Positions 1-8,286 of a stretch of 64,000 nucleotides of DNA are shown piece after piece. Each line of letters opens with the position of its first letter. The stretch's first letter is position 1. The notes beneath the pieces were generated by a model. That model had not been told where the DNA came from and ran no database searches. It saw only the letters and a program-made list of their open reading frames with translations. The translations under genes were made by a program, and so were the position numbers. Source of the DNA: an uncultured Eubacteriales bacterium. GTDB taxonomy: Bacteria > Bacillota > Clostridia > Oscillospirales > Acutalibacteraceae. The DNA is taken from the NCBI GenBank assembly GCA_934667845.1, contig CAKUMQ010000003.1, positions 1 to 64,000 of the forward strand. The letters run 5' to 3'.

Positions 1-3000
1 GGATCAGGCTGCTGTCCTTTGCACTGTGCGCCGTCCTGCTGTTCGGTATGGTCGGATGCACGCCGAAGCAGCCGGATACGTCTTCCGATCTCAGCGACGG
101 CTCGACGGATACGCCGTCCGGAGACGGAAGCAGCGAAACGCCCGCAGAGAGCGAGGACCCCTCTGCCGATGCCGAAAGCACACAGAGCGGCACGACGGCG
201 GCCGGTCAGAAGCCGGACACGTCGTCCGGCACGACGAAAGCGCCGACGCCCGCAGCCGGTGAGGCGATGCAGGCGGTGGTGACGTTCGGCGAGAAAACGA
301 CCGCATCCCATGTACAGGCGACGCTTGCCAAGGGCGCGGATCTGGACAAGGGGACGCTGCTCGGCCGCGGCTACTGGCAGCTTATGAAGGGCAACAGCGC
401 CAATAAGACGCTGTACCTGACGTTTGATGCGGCGTTTAAAAAGAATATCGAAAAATACAACCTGATGGTGCTGCTCGAGTATTACGGCGACAACTCCGAT
501 CAGGCGAAGATCCTGCTGTCCTATACGGCGGCGGGCGGAAAGGTCAGGGAGCTGACCCATGCGTTCTCCTCGTCCGATAAATGGACGGGGTCGGCGATGA
601 CGATCACGGATTTTGCCTCCGGCTCCGCGCTTTCCGGACATGACATGACACTGACACTGGGGGATCGACTGAACCAAATGAAGCTGACTTCGGTTAAGAT
701 CGTGAAAAAGAGCAAGCAGGCGGTGAAATATCCCGCGCTCGTCTCACCGAAATATGTGACCGACCGCGCGATCGTCGCGGCGGCGAACGTGCAGGAGTAC
801 GGCGCACTCGGCGACGGAAAAAGCGACGACACCGTTGCGCTGCTGATGGCGATCGCAAACGTCCATACGGCGGGCGGCGGCGTGGTCTATCTGCCCGCGG
901 GCACCTATCTGCTGACGCAGAACATCGACATCCCCGATTCCGTGATATTGCAGGGCGATTGGGCGTCGCCGAAGCAGGGCATGACGACCGGCACGGTGCT
1001 GAAACTGATGCCGAAAACGACGGCGCAGGGCAATACGGAGTCGTTTTTCCGCATGCGCGCCTCTGCGGGCCTGAAAAACGTGGTGATCTGGTACCCCGAG
1101 CAGACGCTTTCGGGCGGAAAAGCGACCCCCTATCCCGTCACGATCGAAATGCTCGAGCAGGGCGGCATCACGGTGGAGGACGTCTGTCTGCTCAACGTCT
1201 ATGACGGCATCAAGATGGGGCCGAACATGAACGCGCTGCAGACCATCCGCAACGTGTACGGCACGCCGCTGCATGAGGGCATGATGGTGGATCACAACGT
1301 GGACATCGCCCGTTTTGAAAACATTTATTTTGCGCCCGACTACTGGGCAAACAGCAAGCTGGCGGGCGCACCGGCAGCGTCTGCGCTGAAAAGCTGGCTG
1401 ATCGGCAATGCGAGCGGTCTGGTGATGAAGCGCATCGACTGGGCATATGTGACCGGGCTCAACGTGGACGGCTATAAGGTCGGCCTGCACCTGACGCGGG
1501 ACAAAAACGGCAACGGCAACGGGCAGGTCTACGGCACCGTGCTCAAAAACTGCAACACCTGCATTCTGGTGGATGAGACGTTCCCCTACGGCTATACGTT
1601 CACGGACTGCACCCTCTCGGCGGCAGGCGGCAGCGATCCCGTCGCCGTGCGGCTGAAGAGCACATTCTCCGAGGGCGCGCTGTCGTTCCATACCGTATCG
1701 TTCACGAGCGCGGGCAAGCAGGCGCTGCTCATCGAGGGCGGCGGACAGGTGAGCCTTGAATCCTGCCGCTTTGCCATGACCTCGTCTGGTGCCGCCTATG
1801 CCGTGGAAAACCGCGCGGGGCGGCTCACCATGAGCAGCTGCACCTTCACGGGCAGCGGCAGTCATGTGCTGACCCGGCAAAAAGCCGCCAAAACGGTGCT
1901 GAGCAACTGCATGACGGCTTCGACGCTGAAGCTGACCGATCAGAGCGGCGGCAAGACCGTGACCTCGTTTGCGGCGGAGGATAAGGTGTCCGCCGCGCTG
2001 CCGAAGATCGCCGCGTCCGCATTGGCGCAGAAGGCGGTCAGGCCGTCGGGCAAGGCGTTTGCGAATCTGCAAAGCTACGGCGCCAAGGCGGGCTCCTCGA
2101 CCGATGTCGGCCCGCTGCTGCAAAAGGCGATCAACGATGTCGCCGCGGCGGGTGGCGGTGTGGTCTATGTGCCCTACGGCGCGTATCGCCTGGAGTCGGC
2201 TGTGACGGTGAAATCGGGCGTGGAGGTCAAGGGTTCCAATGACACGCCCCACCATTCCAGCCGCCGCGCCGCGACGTTTCTGACCGATTTCGGCAGAAAC
2301 AAGGCGGACGGCACCGCGCTGTTCACCCTGCAAAGCAAGGCGGGAATGTCCGGCTTCACGGTGTTCTATGACAAGCAGGATTCCGCGAAATGCTGCCCCT
2401 ATGCCTATACCGTGCGCGGCGCGGGCAGCGGCGTCTATGTCGTGAACGTGACGCTCTGCTATACCTATCAGGGCATCGACCTGAAGACCAACCGCTGTGA
2501 CGACCACTATATCGAGGGCGTCGGCATGGGCGCTCTGGTCAGCGGCATCGCCGTCGGCGGCGGGAGCCGGAACGGCATCGTGCGCGACGTGCAGGCAAAC
2601 GTCCACTACATCACCGACGTGCCCTATCCCGGCGGCAAGCGCGAGGGCGGCGACGCGGGCTTTGACCGGCTGCTGTACTACGCCTATGAGCCGTTCTCGG
2701 TGGAAAGCAGCCAGAACGAGCTGCTGTTCAACAACTTCATCTGGGGTTCGTGGCACGGCGTCGCCATCAAGGGCGGCAAAAACGTGACCGTGCTCGGCAT
2801 GGGCTGCGACAACTCCGTTAAAGGCATCTATCTGACCGGCTGCGAGGGCGAAACGGTCAATCTCATCAACAGTCAGCTGGTGTGTCTGGGCGGCACGGGC
2901 CGCAAGAGCTATATCTATGCCGATGCGAAATTCCGCGGCACCGCCAACGTGTTCAACACGACCATGTGGGGCACCTCCACGCTCGGCGCGGAGATCAGCG

Positions 3001-3248
3001 GCGGCCGCGTCAACCTGACGCAGGGCGTGATGGTCAGCCCCGGCGGCGTGGGCGTGCTGCTCAACAACGGTCACGTCTCGGTCAGCGGTCTGCTCATCGG
3101 CAACTGCTCGGACGCGGTGTTCTATATCGAGGACAGCGCGACGGCGGCGGATTCGTCCTATAAGGCGTTTGGCAACCTCGTCGGCGCCGGCACTCTGTTG
3201 AAAAACAGATCGGGTCTGATCCCGCAGGGGAGCGACCTGAAGAAATGA
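1..3248 (+). CDS. Lipoprotein with two pectate-lyase-superfamily beta-helices (5' truncated)
   Basis: The reading frame is open from base 3, before the first ATG at 48, and encodes a hydrophobic stretch ending in MVGC, a lipobox. The true start therefore lies left of the window and the product is a surface lipoprotein. A Ser/Thr/Asp/Glu-rich linker of about 70 residues follows the Cys. Two right-handed beta-helix domains come next, each opening with the Pectate_lyase_3 signature: EYGALGDGKSDDT near base 800 and SYGAKAGSSTD near 2075, each followed by AGGGVVY and P.G.Y.L. The family includes polysaccharide lyases and GH28-like hydrolases, but no catalytic residues can be assigned by eye. It probably binds or cleaves an extracellular polysaccharide. 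A strong hairpin follows the stop. Confidence 0.85.
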   Translation, partial: IRLLSFALCAVLLFGMVGCTPKQPDTSSDLSDGSTDTPSGDGSSETPAESEDPSADAESTQSGTTAAGQKPDTSSGTTKAPTPAAGEAMQAVVTFGEKTTASHVQATLAKGADLDKGTLLGRGYWQLMKGNSANKTLYLTFDAAFKKNIEKYNLMVLLEYYGDNSDQAKILLSYTAAGGKVRELTHAFSSSDKWTGSAMTITDFASGSALSGHDMTLTLGDRLNQMKLTSVKIVKKSKQAVKYPALVSPKYVTDRAIVAAANVQEYGALGDGKSDDTVALLMAIANVHTAGGGVVYLPAGTYLLTQNIDIPDSVILQGDWASPKQGMTTGTVLKLMPKTTAQGNTESFFRMRASAGLKNVVIWYPEQTLSGGKATPYPVTIEMLEQGGITVEDVCLLNVYDGIKMGPNMNALQTIRNVYGTPLHEGMMVDHNVDIARFENIYFAPDYWANSKLAGAPAASALKSWLIGNASGLVMKRIDWAYVTGLNVDGYKVGLHLTRDKNGNGNGQVYGTVLKNCNTCILVDETFPYGYTFTDCTLSAAGGSDPVAVRLKSTFSEGALSFHTVSFTSAGKQALLIEGGGQVSLESCRFAMTSSGAAYAVENRAGRLTMSSCTFTGSGSHVLTRQKAAKTVLSNCMTASTLKLTDQSGGKTVTSFAAEDKVSAALPKIAASALAQKAVRPSGKAFANLQSYGAKAGSSTDVGPLLQKAINDVAAAGGGVVYVPYGAYRLESAVTVKSGVEVKGSNDTPHHSSRRAATFLTDFGRNKADGTALFTLQSKAGMSGFTVFYDKQDSAKCCPYAYTVRGAGSGVYVVNVTLCYTYQGIDLKTNRCDDHYIEGVGMGALVSGIAVGGGSRNGIVRDVQANVHYITDVPYPGGKREGGDAGFDRLLYYAYEPFSVESSQNELLFNNFIWGSWHGVAIKGGKNVTVLGMGCDNSVKGIYLTGCEGETVNLINSQLVCLGGTGRKSYIYADAKFRGTANVFNTTMWGTSTLGAEISGGRVNLTQGVMVSPGGVGVLLNNGHVSVSGLLIGNCSDAVFYIEDSATAADSSYKAFGNLVGAGTLLKNRSGLIPQGSDLKK

Positions 3249-3252
3249 TTTC

Positions 3253-3287
3253 CTGCGCTCCGCCCGTTTTTTTCGGGCGGAGCGCAG
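3253..3287 (+). terminator. 14-bp stem-loop with T-rich loop
   Basis: CTGCGCTCCGCCCG (3253-3266) pairs perfectly with 3274-3287 around a loop of seven T. No T run follows the stem, so it may be a weak terminator or an RNA-processing/stability hairpin between the lipoprotein and the sugar-enzyme genes. Confidence 0.5.
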
Positions 3288-3314
3288 AACAGGGGGAGAC
3301 ACAGGAGGTATTCT

Positions 3315-3431
3315 GTGGTATACTTGTTTTTGACCGAGAAAAGGATCACTCCGGCAAAACGGGGCGCAAAACAGAGAAAACGCCTCTGCGGATACGCACA
3401 CGGCGGAAGGGAACGGAATGCCTATGAGTAA
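3315..3431 (+). CDS. Candidate 38-residue small protein, translationally coupled
   Basis: A GTG at 3315 lies six bases after a perfect AGGAGG (3303-3308). It opens a 38-codon frame, rich in Lys and Arg, ending in TAA at 3429-3431. The stop overlaps the start of the next gene (3418), as in translationally coupled leaders. No family is recognised. It is supported only by the ribosome binding site and the overlap and could be chance; comparison with related genomes would decide. Confidence 0.3.
   Translation: MVYLFLTEKRITPAKRGAKQRKRLCGYAHGGRERNAYE
3316..3324 (+). promoter_or_regulatory. Possible extended -10 promoter
   Basis: TGGTATACT (3316-3324) matches an extended -10 element, but no good -35 lies 16-18 bases upstream. 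It could start a transcript for the two sugar-enzyme genes after the hairpin at 3253-3287. It overlaps the candidate small ORF, so promoter and ORF readings compete. Confidence 0.25.
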
Positions 3432-5337
3432 ACTACTGGTGATCGCGGAGGGACAGAGCGATATGCTGCGGGTGCTGGAAAGCTGCCCTGTCGGGATCGT
3501 CCGCATGGGCTCTGATGAGGCGCTGCACAGCGACCTGTCGACGTTTGACGCCTACTGCGTGCTGGCGGGCGGACAGCGGCTGGATGCGCGCCTGCGGGTC
3601 GTACTCGAGGCGGAGAACCGCCGCGGAAAGCGGGTGTTTTTAGAGGCGGTCGGTTCTTTTCTGACCATATATTCCGCCGAGCCGGAGGACACCACGAAAA
3701 GCCGCCTTGTCTATGTTGCGCCGGCGACGGGAGAGGGAATCCCCGGGCTTTGCACCGGCGATCTTCTGGACGATGAGAGCAATCGCAGGATGGACCCGTA
3801 TTATCTGACCAAGGATGCGGTGCCGCTGCTTGTCTACCGTGAGCGCGTTATCGCCCACGCCCATACCGATATGCCCCGCGCGCAGCTGCTCGACGGCAGC
3901 AAGGCGGGCATGTGGCGCTGTGGGGATACGGTGCTGATGACCTCGTTTTTGCTGCACGATTTCAACCGCGCGCGCTTTGCGCCCCGTGCGGCATGGCAAA
4001 AGGTGATCGTGTTTATCGCCAAGTGGCTGACAGGCTGTGAGCCTGCGGCTCTGCCGGAGCGCACGGTCCGCTACGGCGCGGGAGCGGCGGCTTCCGCCGA
4101 TTTTGACCGCTGCCGCCGAGAGGCGGTGGAGCGGGGGATCCGCTGGCTGCACGGCTTCCTTGTGGACGGAGGGAGCGGCGGCATCCGGGAGGGGCTGCGC
4201 CACAATATCGACCCGGAGGGACGGCAAAGCGTGTCAGGGGATATCCGCCCCGACTGCTGCGGCGAAGCGGCGGGTGCATTCCGCTTTTATGCCCGCCTGA
4301 CCGGCAGCGAAGCCGACCGGCGGTATGCAAAGGCGCTCTGCGCGTTTATCCACGGACCAATGGTGGAAAAGGGCGGCGTGCTCGACGGCATGATGCGCTG
4401 GAGCGATGCCGCATTCGGCGTCTGCTATCAGGATGACGTGGCGCGGGCGGTGCTGCCGCAGCTGTACGCCTGCCTGTTTCTGGGCGAGAGGGACGGTCTG
4501 CCGGCGGTCTGCCGTGCGCTCGACTTCCTCGTGCGCACGACGGCACAGGACGGCAACCGCGAGTGGCGGACGGACAATGCCGGCATGACCGAAGCATCGG
4601 CTGCCGCTCTGCGTGCGGCGGCGCACGGCACACCCTCGGCGCATTACAACGCCTATTATCACGCGGCGCTGCTGTTTGCCTATATGGCTGATCCGAGCCG
4701 TACCGCGTATCTCGAGACGGCGCGGCGCGGGCTGACGACGCTGATGGAAAAATACCCGGACACCCGCCGCGAGCAGAGCGAGACGGAGGAGATGTGCCGC
4801 CTGATTCTGCCGCTCGCCGCCCTGTACGCCGCCACGCAGGAGGAGCGGTATCGCGACATGTTGTACCGCGTGACGGACGATCTGCAAAAGCACCGCCATC
4901 CCTGCGGCGGCTATGCGGAATGGGATACCGGTTATACCGCCGTCTGTTCGCGTGAATCGACGGGTGAATGCTCGATCCTGACCGAAAACGGCGACCCGGT
5001 GGCGGATCTGCTGTATTCCTGCAACTGGCTGCCGCTCGGCTTCGCCTACGCCTACCATGTGACGGGCGACGAGCGCTTTCACAGACTGTGGCGCGGGATC
5101 GCGGGCTTCTGCCTGCAGACGCAGATGTTCAGCGACGACCCGCTGACCGACGGCGGCTGGTGCCGCGCCTTTGACATGGAGCGAAACGAAGCCTATGCGG
5201 CGCCGCACGACTGCGGCTGGGCGACCTATGCCGCCGAGACCGGCTGGACGGCGGCGGAGATCCTGATGGGGCTGATGCTGCCGGATATTCTGGCGCTTGC
5301 GGAGAAAAAGGAGGAGAGATCCGATGGACAGAGATAA
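3418..5337 (+). CDS. Six-hairpin-type glycosidase-like protein, function unknown
   Basis: The product has 639 residues and no signal peptide, so it is cytoplasmic. Residues 1-200 look like an alpha/beta sandwich (LLVIAEG at the start, then a GGQRLDARLR segment), resembling a ThuA/GATase-like fold. Residues from about 225 to the end are repeated helical hairpins with aromatic and acidic residues (RPDCCGEAAG, YQDDVARAV, HYNAYYHAALL, DCGWATYAAETG), typical of (alpha/alpha)6 barrels that process uronic acid or other sugars. ATG 3418 was chosen over 3424 because GGAAGG (3405-3410) is seven bases away. Its 3' end overlaps the next gene by 14 bases, so the two are probably co-translated and act in one sugar pathway. 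The exact reaction cannot be named. Confidence 0.8.
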   Translation: MPMSKLLVIAEGQSDMLRVLESCPVGIVRMGSDEALHSDLSTFDAYCVLAGGQRLDARLRVVLEAENRRGKRVFLEAVGSFLTIYSAEPEDTTKSRLVYVAPATGEGIPGLCTGDLLDDESNRRMDPYYLTKDAVPLLVYRERVIAHAHTDMPRAQLLDGSKAGMWRCGDTVLMTSFLLHDFNRARFAPRAAWQKVIVFIAKWLTGCEPAALPERTVRYGAGAAASADFDRCRREAVERGIRWLHGFLVDGGSGGIREGLRHNIDPEGRQSVSGDIRPDCCGEAAGAFRFYARLTGSEADRRYAKALCAFIHGPMVEKGGVLDGMMRWSDAAFGVCYQDDVARAVLPQLYACLFLGERDGLPAVCRALDFLVRTTAQDGNREWRTDNAGMTEASAAALRAAAHGTPSAHYNAYYHAALLFAYMADPSRTAYLETARRGLTTLMEKYPDTRREQSETEEMCRLILPLAALYAATQEERYRDMLYRVTDDLQKHRHPCGGYAEWDTGYTAVCSRESTGECSILTENGDPVADLLYSCNWLPLGFAYAYHVTGDERFHRLWRGIAGFCLQTQMFSDDPLTDGGWCRAFDMERNEAYAAPHDCGWATYAAETGWTAAEILMGLMLPDILALAEKKEERSDGQR

Positions 5338-6559
5338 GCTGCGCGGCGTGCGCCGCCTTGTGCGGGCACAGCTGGCGGAATGCAGCCGCTTTTGGCTCGA
5401 TCACGGTATGGATCATGAGCACGGCGGCATCTACACCTGCCTTGACCGGACGGGACAGGTGTATTCCACCGATAAGAGCGTGTGGATGCAGGGGCGTTGC
5501 GGCTGGATGTATGCATGGCTGTGCCGCCTGTACGGCGTGCGCCCCGAGTGGCTCGAGGCGAGCCGCAGCTGCCTCGATTTCATGGAGCGGTACGGAAAAA
5601 ATCCCGATGCCGGCGGGCGGATGTATTTCACGGTCACGGCGGACGGCCGCCCGCTCCGCCAGCGGCGGTATTTCTATTCCGAGGCATTTTATGCGATGGC
5701 GAATGCGGAATATTACGGCGTCACCGGCGACGCCGCCTGCTTAGCGCGCGCCAAATGGGCGTATGACACCTACTGGGCGCTGTGGCACGGGGCAAAGGAC
5801 CCGACCGGCCTTCTGCCGAAGACCATTCCCGAAACGCGGAGCGGCCGCAGCTTCGGCTATCCGATGATATATCTGAATATGACCGCCGTGATGATGCAGG
5901 CAGACCCCGCGGGGCACGCGCTGTATGCCGAGCGGGCTGCCGCCTGTGTGGACGATATTCTGCGCTATCATGTCCACCCCGAGCTGTCCTGCCTGCTGGA
6001 AAACGTCGGACCGAACGGCGAAGCCAACCTCGAATACACCGAGGGGCGCATCGTCAACCCCGGGCACGACATTGAGGGCGTTTGGTTTTTGCTGGAATAT
6101 GCGAAGCAAAGCGGCTGCCCGGAGCTGGTCGCGACTGCGGCGCAGATCTTTGACCGCGCCTTTGCCGCCGGATGGGACGAGGAATACGGCGGACTGCTGT
6201 ATTTTGTGGATGCCAAGGGACTGCCGCCGGAGTCGTATGAGCATGATATGAAGCTCTGGTGGCCGCATAATGAGGCGCTGATCTCGTCGCTGATGCTTTT
6301 CCGTGATACGGGCGACGAGCGGTATCTCGACCGGTTTTATCAGGTATTTGACTATTGCCTGGCGCATTTTTACGATCCCGCCTACGGCGAGTGGTACGGC
6401 TATCTGCGCCGTGACGGCAAGCCCACGATGCCGCCCTGTAAAGGCTCCACGTTCAAGGGACCGTTTCATCTGCCGCGGATGCTCGCAAAGGTGGATCACC
6501 TGATCGGTGAGCTGCTCGGCGAACCGGAGGGGACAGAGGAGATTCCCTGGAACGGCTGA
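5324..6559 (+). CDS. N-acylglucosamine 2-epimerase family protein
   Basis: This 411-residue protein has the usual length of the AGE family, cytoplasmic (alpha/alpha)6 barrels that interconvert sugars at C2 through a ring-opened intermediate (for example GlcNAc/ManNAc, glucose/mannose or cellobiose). Visible family features are HGGIYTCLDR near residue 28, KSVWMQGR, the GHDIEGVWFLLEY block and LWWPHNEAL, whose histidines are the likely catalytic bases, and KGPFHLPRML near the C-terminus. The start at 5324 was chosen because GGAGGAG (5310-5316) is correctly spaced; an upstream in-frame ATG at 5297 is not. Substrate specificity is not readable. Coupling to the preceding barrel enzyme suggests consecutive or complementary steps. 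Confidence 0.9.
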   Translation: MDRDKLRGVRRLVRAQLAECSRFWLDHGMDHEHGGIYTCLDRTGQVYSTDKSVWMQGRCGWMYAWLCRLYGVRPEWLEASRSCLDFMERYGKNPDAGGRMYFTVTADGRPLRQRRYFYSEAFYAMANAEYYGVTGDAACLARAKWAYDTYWALWHGAKDPTGLLPKTIPETRSGRSFGYPMIYLNMTAVMMQADPAGHALYAERAAACVDDILRYHVHPELSCLLENVGPNGEANLEYTEGRIVNPGHDIEGVWFLLEYAKQSGCPELVATAAQIFDRAFAAGWDEEYGGLLYFVDAKGLPPESYEHDMKLWWPHNEALISSLMLFRDTGDERYLDRFYQVFDYCLAHFYDPAYGEWYGYLRRDGKPTMPPCKGSTFKGPFHLPRMLAKVDHLIGELLGEPEGTEEIPWNG

Positions 6560-6588
6560 GCCGCTTGCAAAAATCAAAAACGGTGCAA

Positions 6589-6630
6589 AAACCGCCTGCT
6601 CTGACCGATAACCGGCAGAGCAGGCGGTTT
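6589..6630 (+). terminator. Rho-independent terminator
   Basis: A perfect 15-bp stem (6589-6603 with 6616-6630) has AAA at its base on one side and TTT on the other. It closes the AGE operon and, on the other strand, faces the end of the HxlR gene, so it may act in both directions. Confidence 0.8.
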
Positions 6631-6705
6631 GTCATAGGAGAGCGGGTCGGTTTGGCTGCCGGAGCGGGCGTGTTGCGCGAAGCGCCTCCCGCATGAACGG
6701 AGAGA

Positions 6706-7041
6706 TCAGGAGCTTTTCTTTTTATATTCCGTGCCCCAAATTTCCATCGCTTTGATAATGGGGCGCATAGACTCGCCAAGCTCCGAGAGCGCATATTCCA
6801 CCCGCGGCGGCACCTCCGGGTAGACCGTGCGGGTGATGATGCCGTCCGCCTCCATCGAGCGCAGGCTGTCCGTCAGCACCTTTTGGCTGATTCCCTCCAA
6901 GTCTTTTTTTAGTTCATTGAACCGCCACGGGCGCCGGAGCAGATCCCGCATGATCAGCAGTTTCCACTTGCTGCCGATCATCTGGACAGTGGTGGCGACC
7001 GGGCAGACAGGGAGCTCTTCTTTGGTCAGCATATACAGCAC
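6706..7041 (-). CDS. HxlR-family transcriptional regulator
   Basis: A 111-residue winged-helix protein with the family's layout: N-terminal CPV (Cys13), then GSKWKLLIMRDL (helix 1), RFNELKKDLEGISQKVLTDSLRSME (split here: helices 2-3, recognition helix around SQKVLTDSL), and the wing VYPEVPPRVEYALSELG. HxlR members such as HypR and QorR sense electrophiles or oxidants through this N-terminal cysteine (family knowledge). The gene diverges from the DUF1848-macrodomain-sirtuin operon, and an inverted repeat lies between the two promoters. It is therefore the likely regulator of that operon and of itself. An alternative start at 7032 (second Met) is possible. Confidence 0.9.
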   Translation of the reverse strand: MLYMLTKEELPVCPVATTVQMIGSKWKLLIMRDLLRRPWRFNELKKDLEGISQKVLTDSLRSMEADGIITRTVYPEVPPRVEYALSELGESMRPIIKAMEIWGTEYKKKSS

Positions 7042-7064
7042 CTCTTTTTGTGTGTTACAGGCAT

Positions 7065-7093
7065 ATTATAGTGCAGCACGCGAAAAATGGCAA
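7065..7093 (-). promoter_or_regulatory. Sigma-A promoter of the HxlR gene
   Basis: On the minus strand TTGCCA (7093-7088), a 17-base spacer and TATAAT (7070-7065) form a near-consensus promoter, starting transcription about 15-20 bases before the HxlR start codon. Confidence 0.7.
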
Positions 7094-7106
7094 GAGGCGG
7101 TGTGAA

Positions 7107-7124
7107 AGTTACCAAAAGGTGACT
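7107..7124. promoter_or_regulatory. Candidate HxlR operator
   Basis: AGTTACC-AAAA-GGTGACT is an inverted repeat with one mismatch, placed between the divergent promoters. HxlR-type dimers bind short dyads of this kind next to their own genes, so the assignment to the HxlR protein is an inference from position and symmetry. Confidence 0.5.
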
Positions 7125-7145
7125 GAGTTATAAAATAGTGCGTGC

Positions 7146-7173
7146 TTGCGTCGGCAAAAATTCTGAGTATAAT
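7146..7173 (+). promoter_or_regulatory. Promoter of the DUF1848-macrodomain-sirtuin operon
   Basis: TTGCGT (7146-7151), 16-base spacer, perfect TATAAT (7168-7173). The 5' leader to the DUF1848 start is about 165 bases and includes a G+C-rich stretch without a recognised motif. Confidence 0.65.
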
Positions 7174-7345
7174 GATAGGTGCAGAGGGCGAAACGCCCGC
7201 TGTACAGCGTGCGGCTTTTCATGACGCACCCGCCGGTATCGTGGGGGCTGCCCCTGTTTTGGGCGGGGAGAGGACGCGGCGGCAGATGCCCCGCCCCGAA
7301 GCCGGGAAAAGCCGGGCGCGTGATCTGTATGGGTGAGGAGACAGT

Positions 7346-8275
7346 ATGATTTTGAACACCGGCTGCCGGACGGACATTCCGGCGTATTACAGCAAGTGGT
7401 TCTATAACCGCGTTAGGGCGGGCTATGTCTGCACCCGCAATCCCTATCGCCCGGAGCAGGTCCTCAAGTATCGCCTTGACCCGGAGGTGGTGGATATCCT
7501 CTGCTTCTGCACAAAAAATCCGACGCCGATGCTGCCGCAGCTTGCGGAGCTTGACCGTTTCCGGCAGTTCTGGTTTGTGACGCTGACGCCCTACGGCAGA
7601 GAAATCGAGCCGCATGTGCCGGATAAAGGAGCCGTGCCGGAATCCATCCGGCAGTTGTCGGCGGCAGTCGGGTCAAAAGCGGTCAGCTGGCGGTATGATC
7701 CCATTTTCATCACGGAGAAATACTCCGCAGCATACCATCTGCAAGCCTTTGAAAAAATAGCGTCCGCGCTGCAAGACCGCGTGGCCTCCTGCGTCATCAG
7801 CTTTCTTGACCTGTATGAAAAGACAAAGCGGAATTTTCCCGCGGCGCGGGCGGTGACCGGGCAGGAGCAGCAATACCTTGCCGCGCGGTTTGCCAAGATC
7901 GGCGCAAAGTACGGCATCCCGATCCGCACCTGCTGTGAGAATGCAACGCTGGCACAGTACGGCGTGGAGGTTTCCGGCTGCATGACAAAGGCGGTGCTGG
8001 AGGCGGCGACAGACTGCCGCTTAACGGTGCCGAAGAAGAAAAAGCCGCCCCGCGCACAGTGCAGTTGCCTTTTGGGCGCGGACATCGGCATGTACAACAC
8101 CTGTCCGCACGGCTGTATTTACTGCTACGCCAATGATGACCGCCAAACGGTGGAACGGAACGTAAAACAGCACGACCCCGATTCACCGTTCCTGATCGGC
8201 GGTTTCCGCGAGGGGGATACGGTCACAGAGGTTCGACAGGAGTCGTATATTGACCGGCAGATCACATTGTTTTAA
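7346..8275 (+). CDS. DUF1848 family protein
   Basis: 309 residues matching DUF1848 by its opening (LNTGCRTDIPAYYSKWF), the barrel-like middle (RYDPIF, SFLDLYEK) and a C-terminal Cys cluster. The cluster holds C239 and C241, then C253-x3-C257-x2-C260 within NTCPHGCIYCYAN. The last three cysteines have the spacing used by radical-SAM proteins to hold an iron-sulfur cluster, although here the motif is near the C-terminus instead of the N-terminus. The biochemical role is unknown. It is the first gene of an operon with a macrodomain and a class-M sirtuin, which points to a function connected with ADP-ribosylation or oxidative stress. It starts after GGTGAGGAG about eight bases upstream. Confidence 0.85.
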   Translation: MILNTGCRTDIPAYYSKWFYNRVRAGYVCTRNPYRPEQVLKYRLDPEVVDILCFCTKNPTPMLPQLAELDRFRQFWFVTLTPYGREIEPHVPDKGAVPESIRQLSAAVGSKAVSWRYDPIFITEKYSAAYHLQAFEKIASALQDRVASCVISFLDLYEKTKRNFPAARAVTGQEQQYLAARFAKIGAKYGIPIRTCCENATLAQYGVEVSGCMTKAVLEAATDCRLTVPKKKKPPRAQCSCLLGADIGMYNTCPHGCIYCYANDDRQTVERNVKQHDPDSPFLIGGFREGDTVTEVRQESYIDRQITLF

Positions 8276-8286
8276 GAGGTGTTTTC

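Noticed and set aside
744..3506. A 920-codon open frame on the minus strand opposite the beta-helix lipoprotein
   Set aside because: It is the antisense shadow of a GC-rich gene; the product is Arg/His/Ala-rich with no domain or ribosome binding site, while the plus strand has clear domains.
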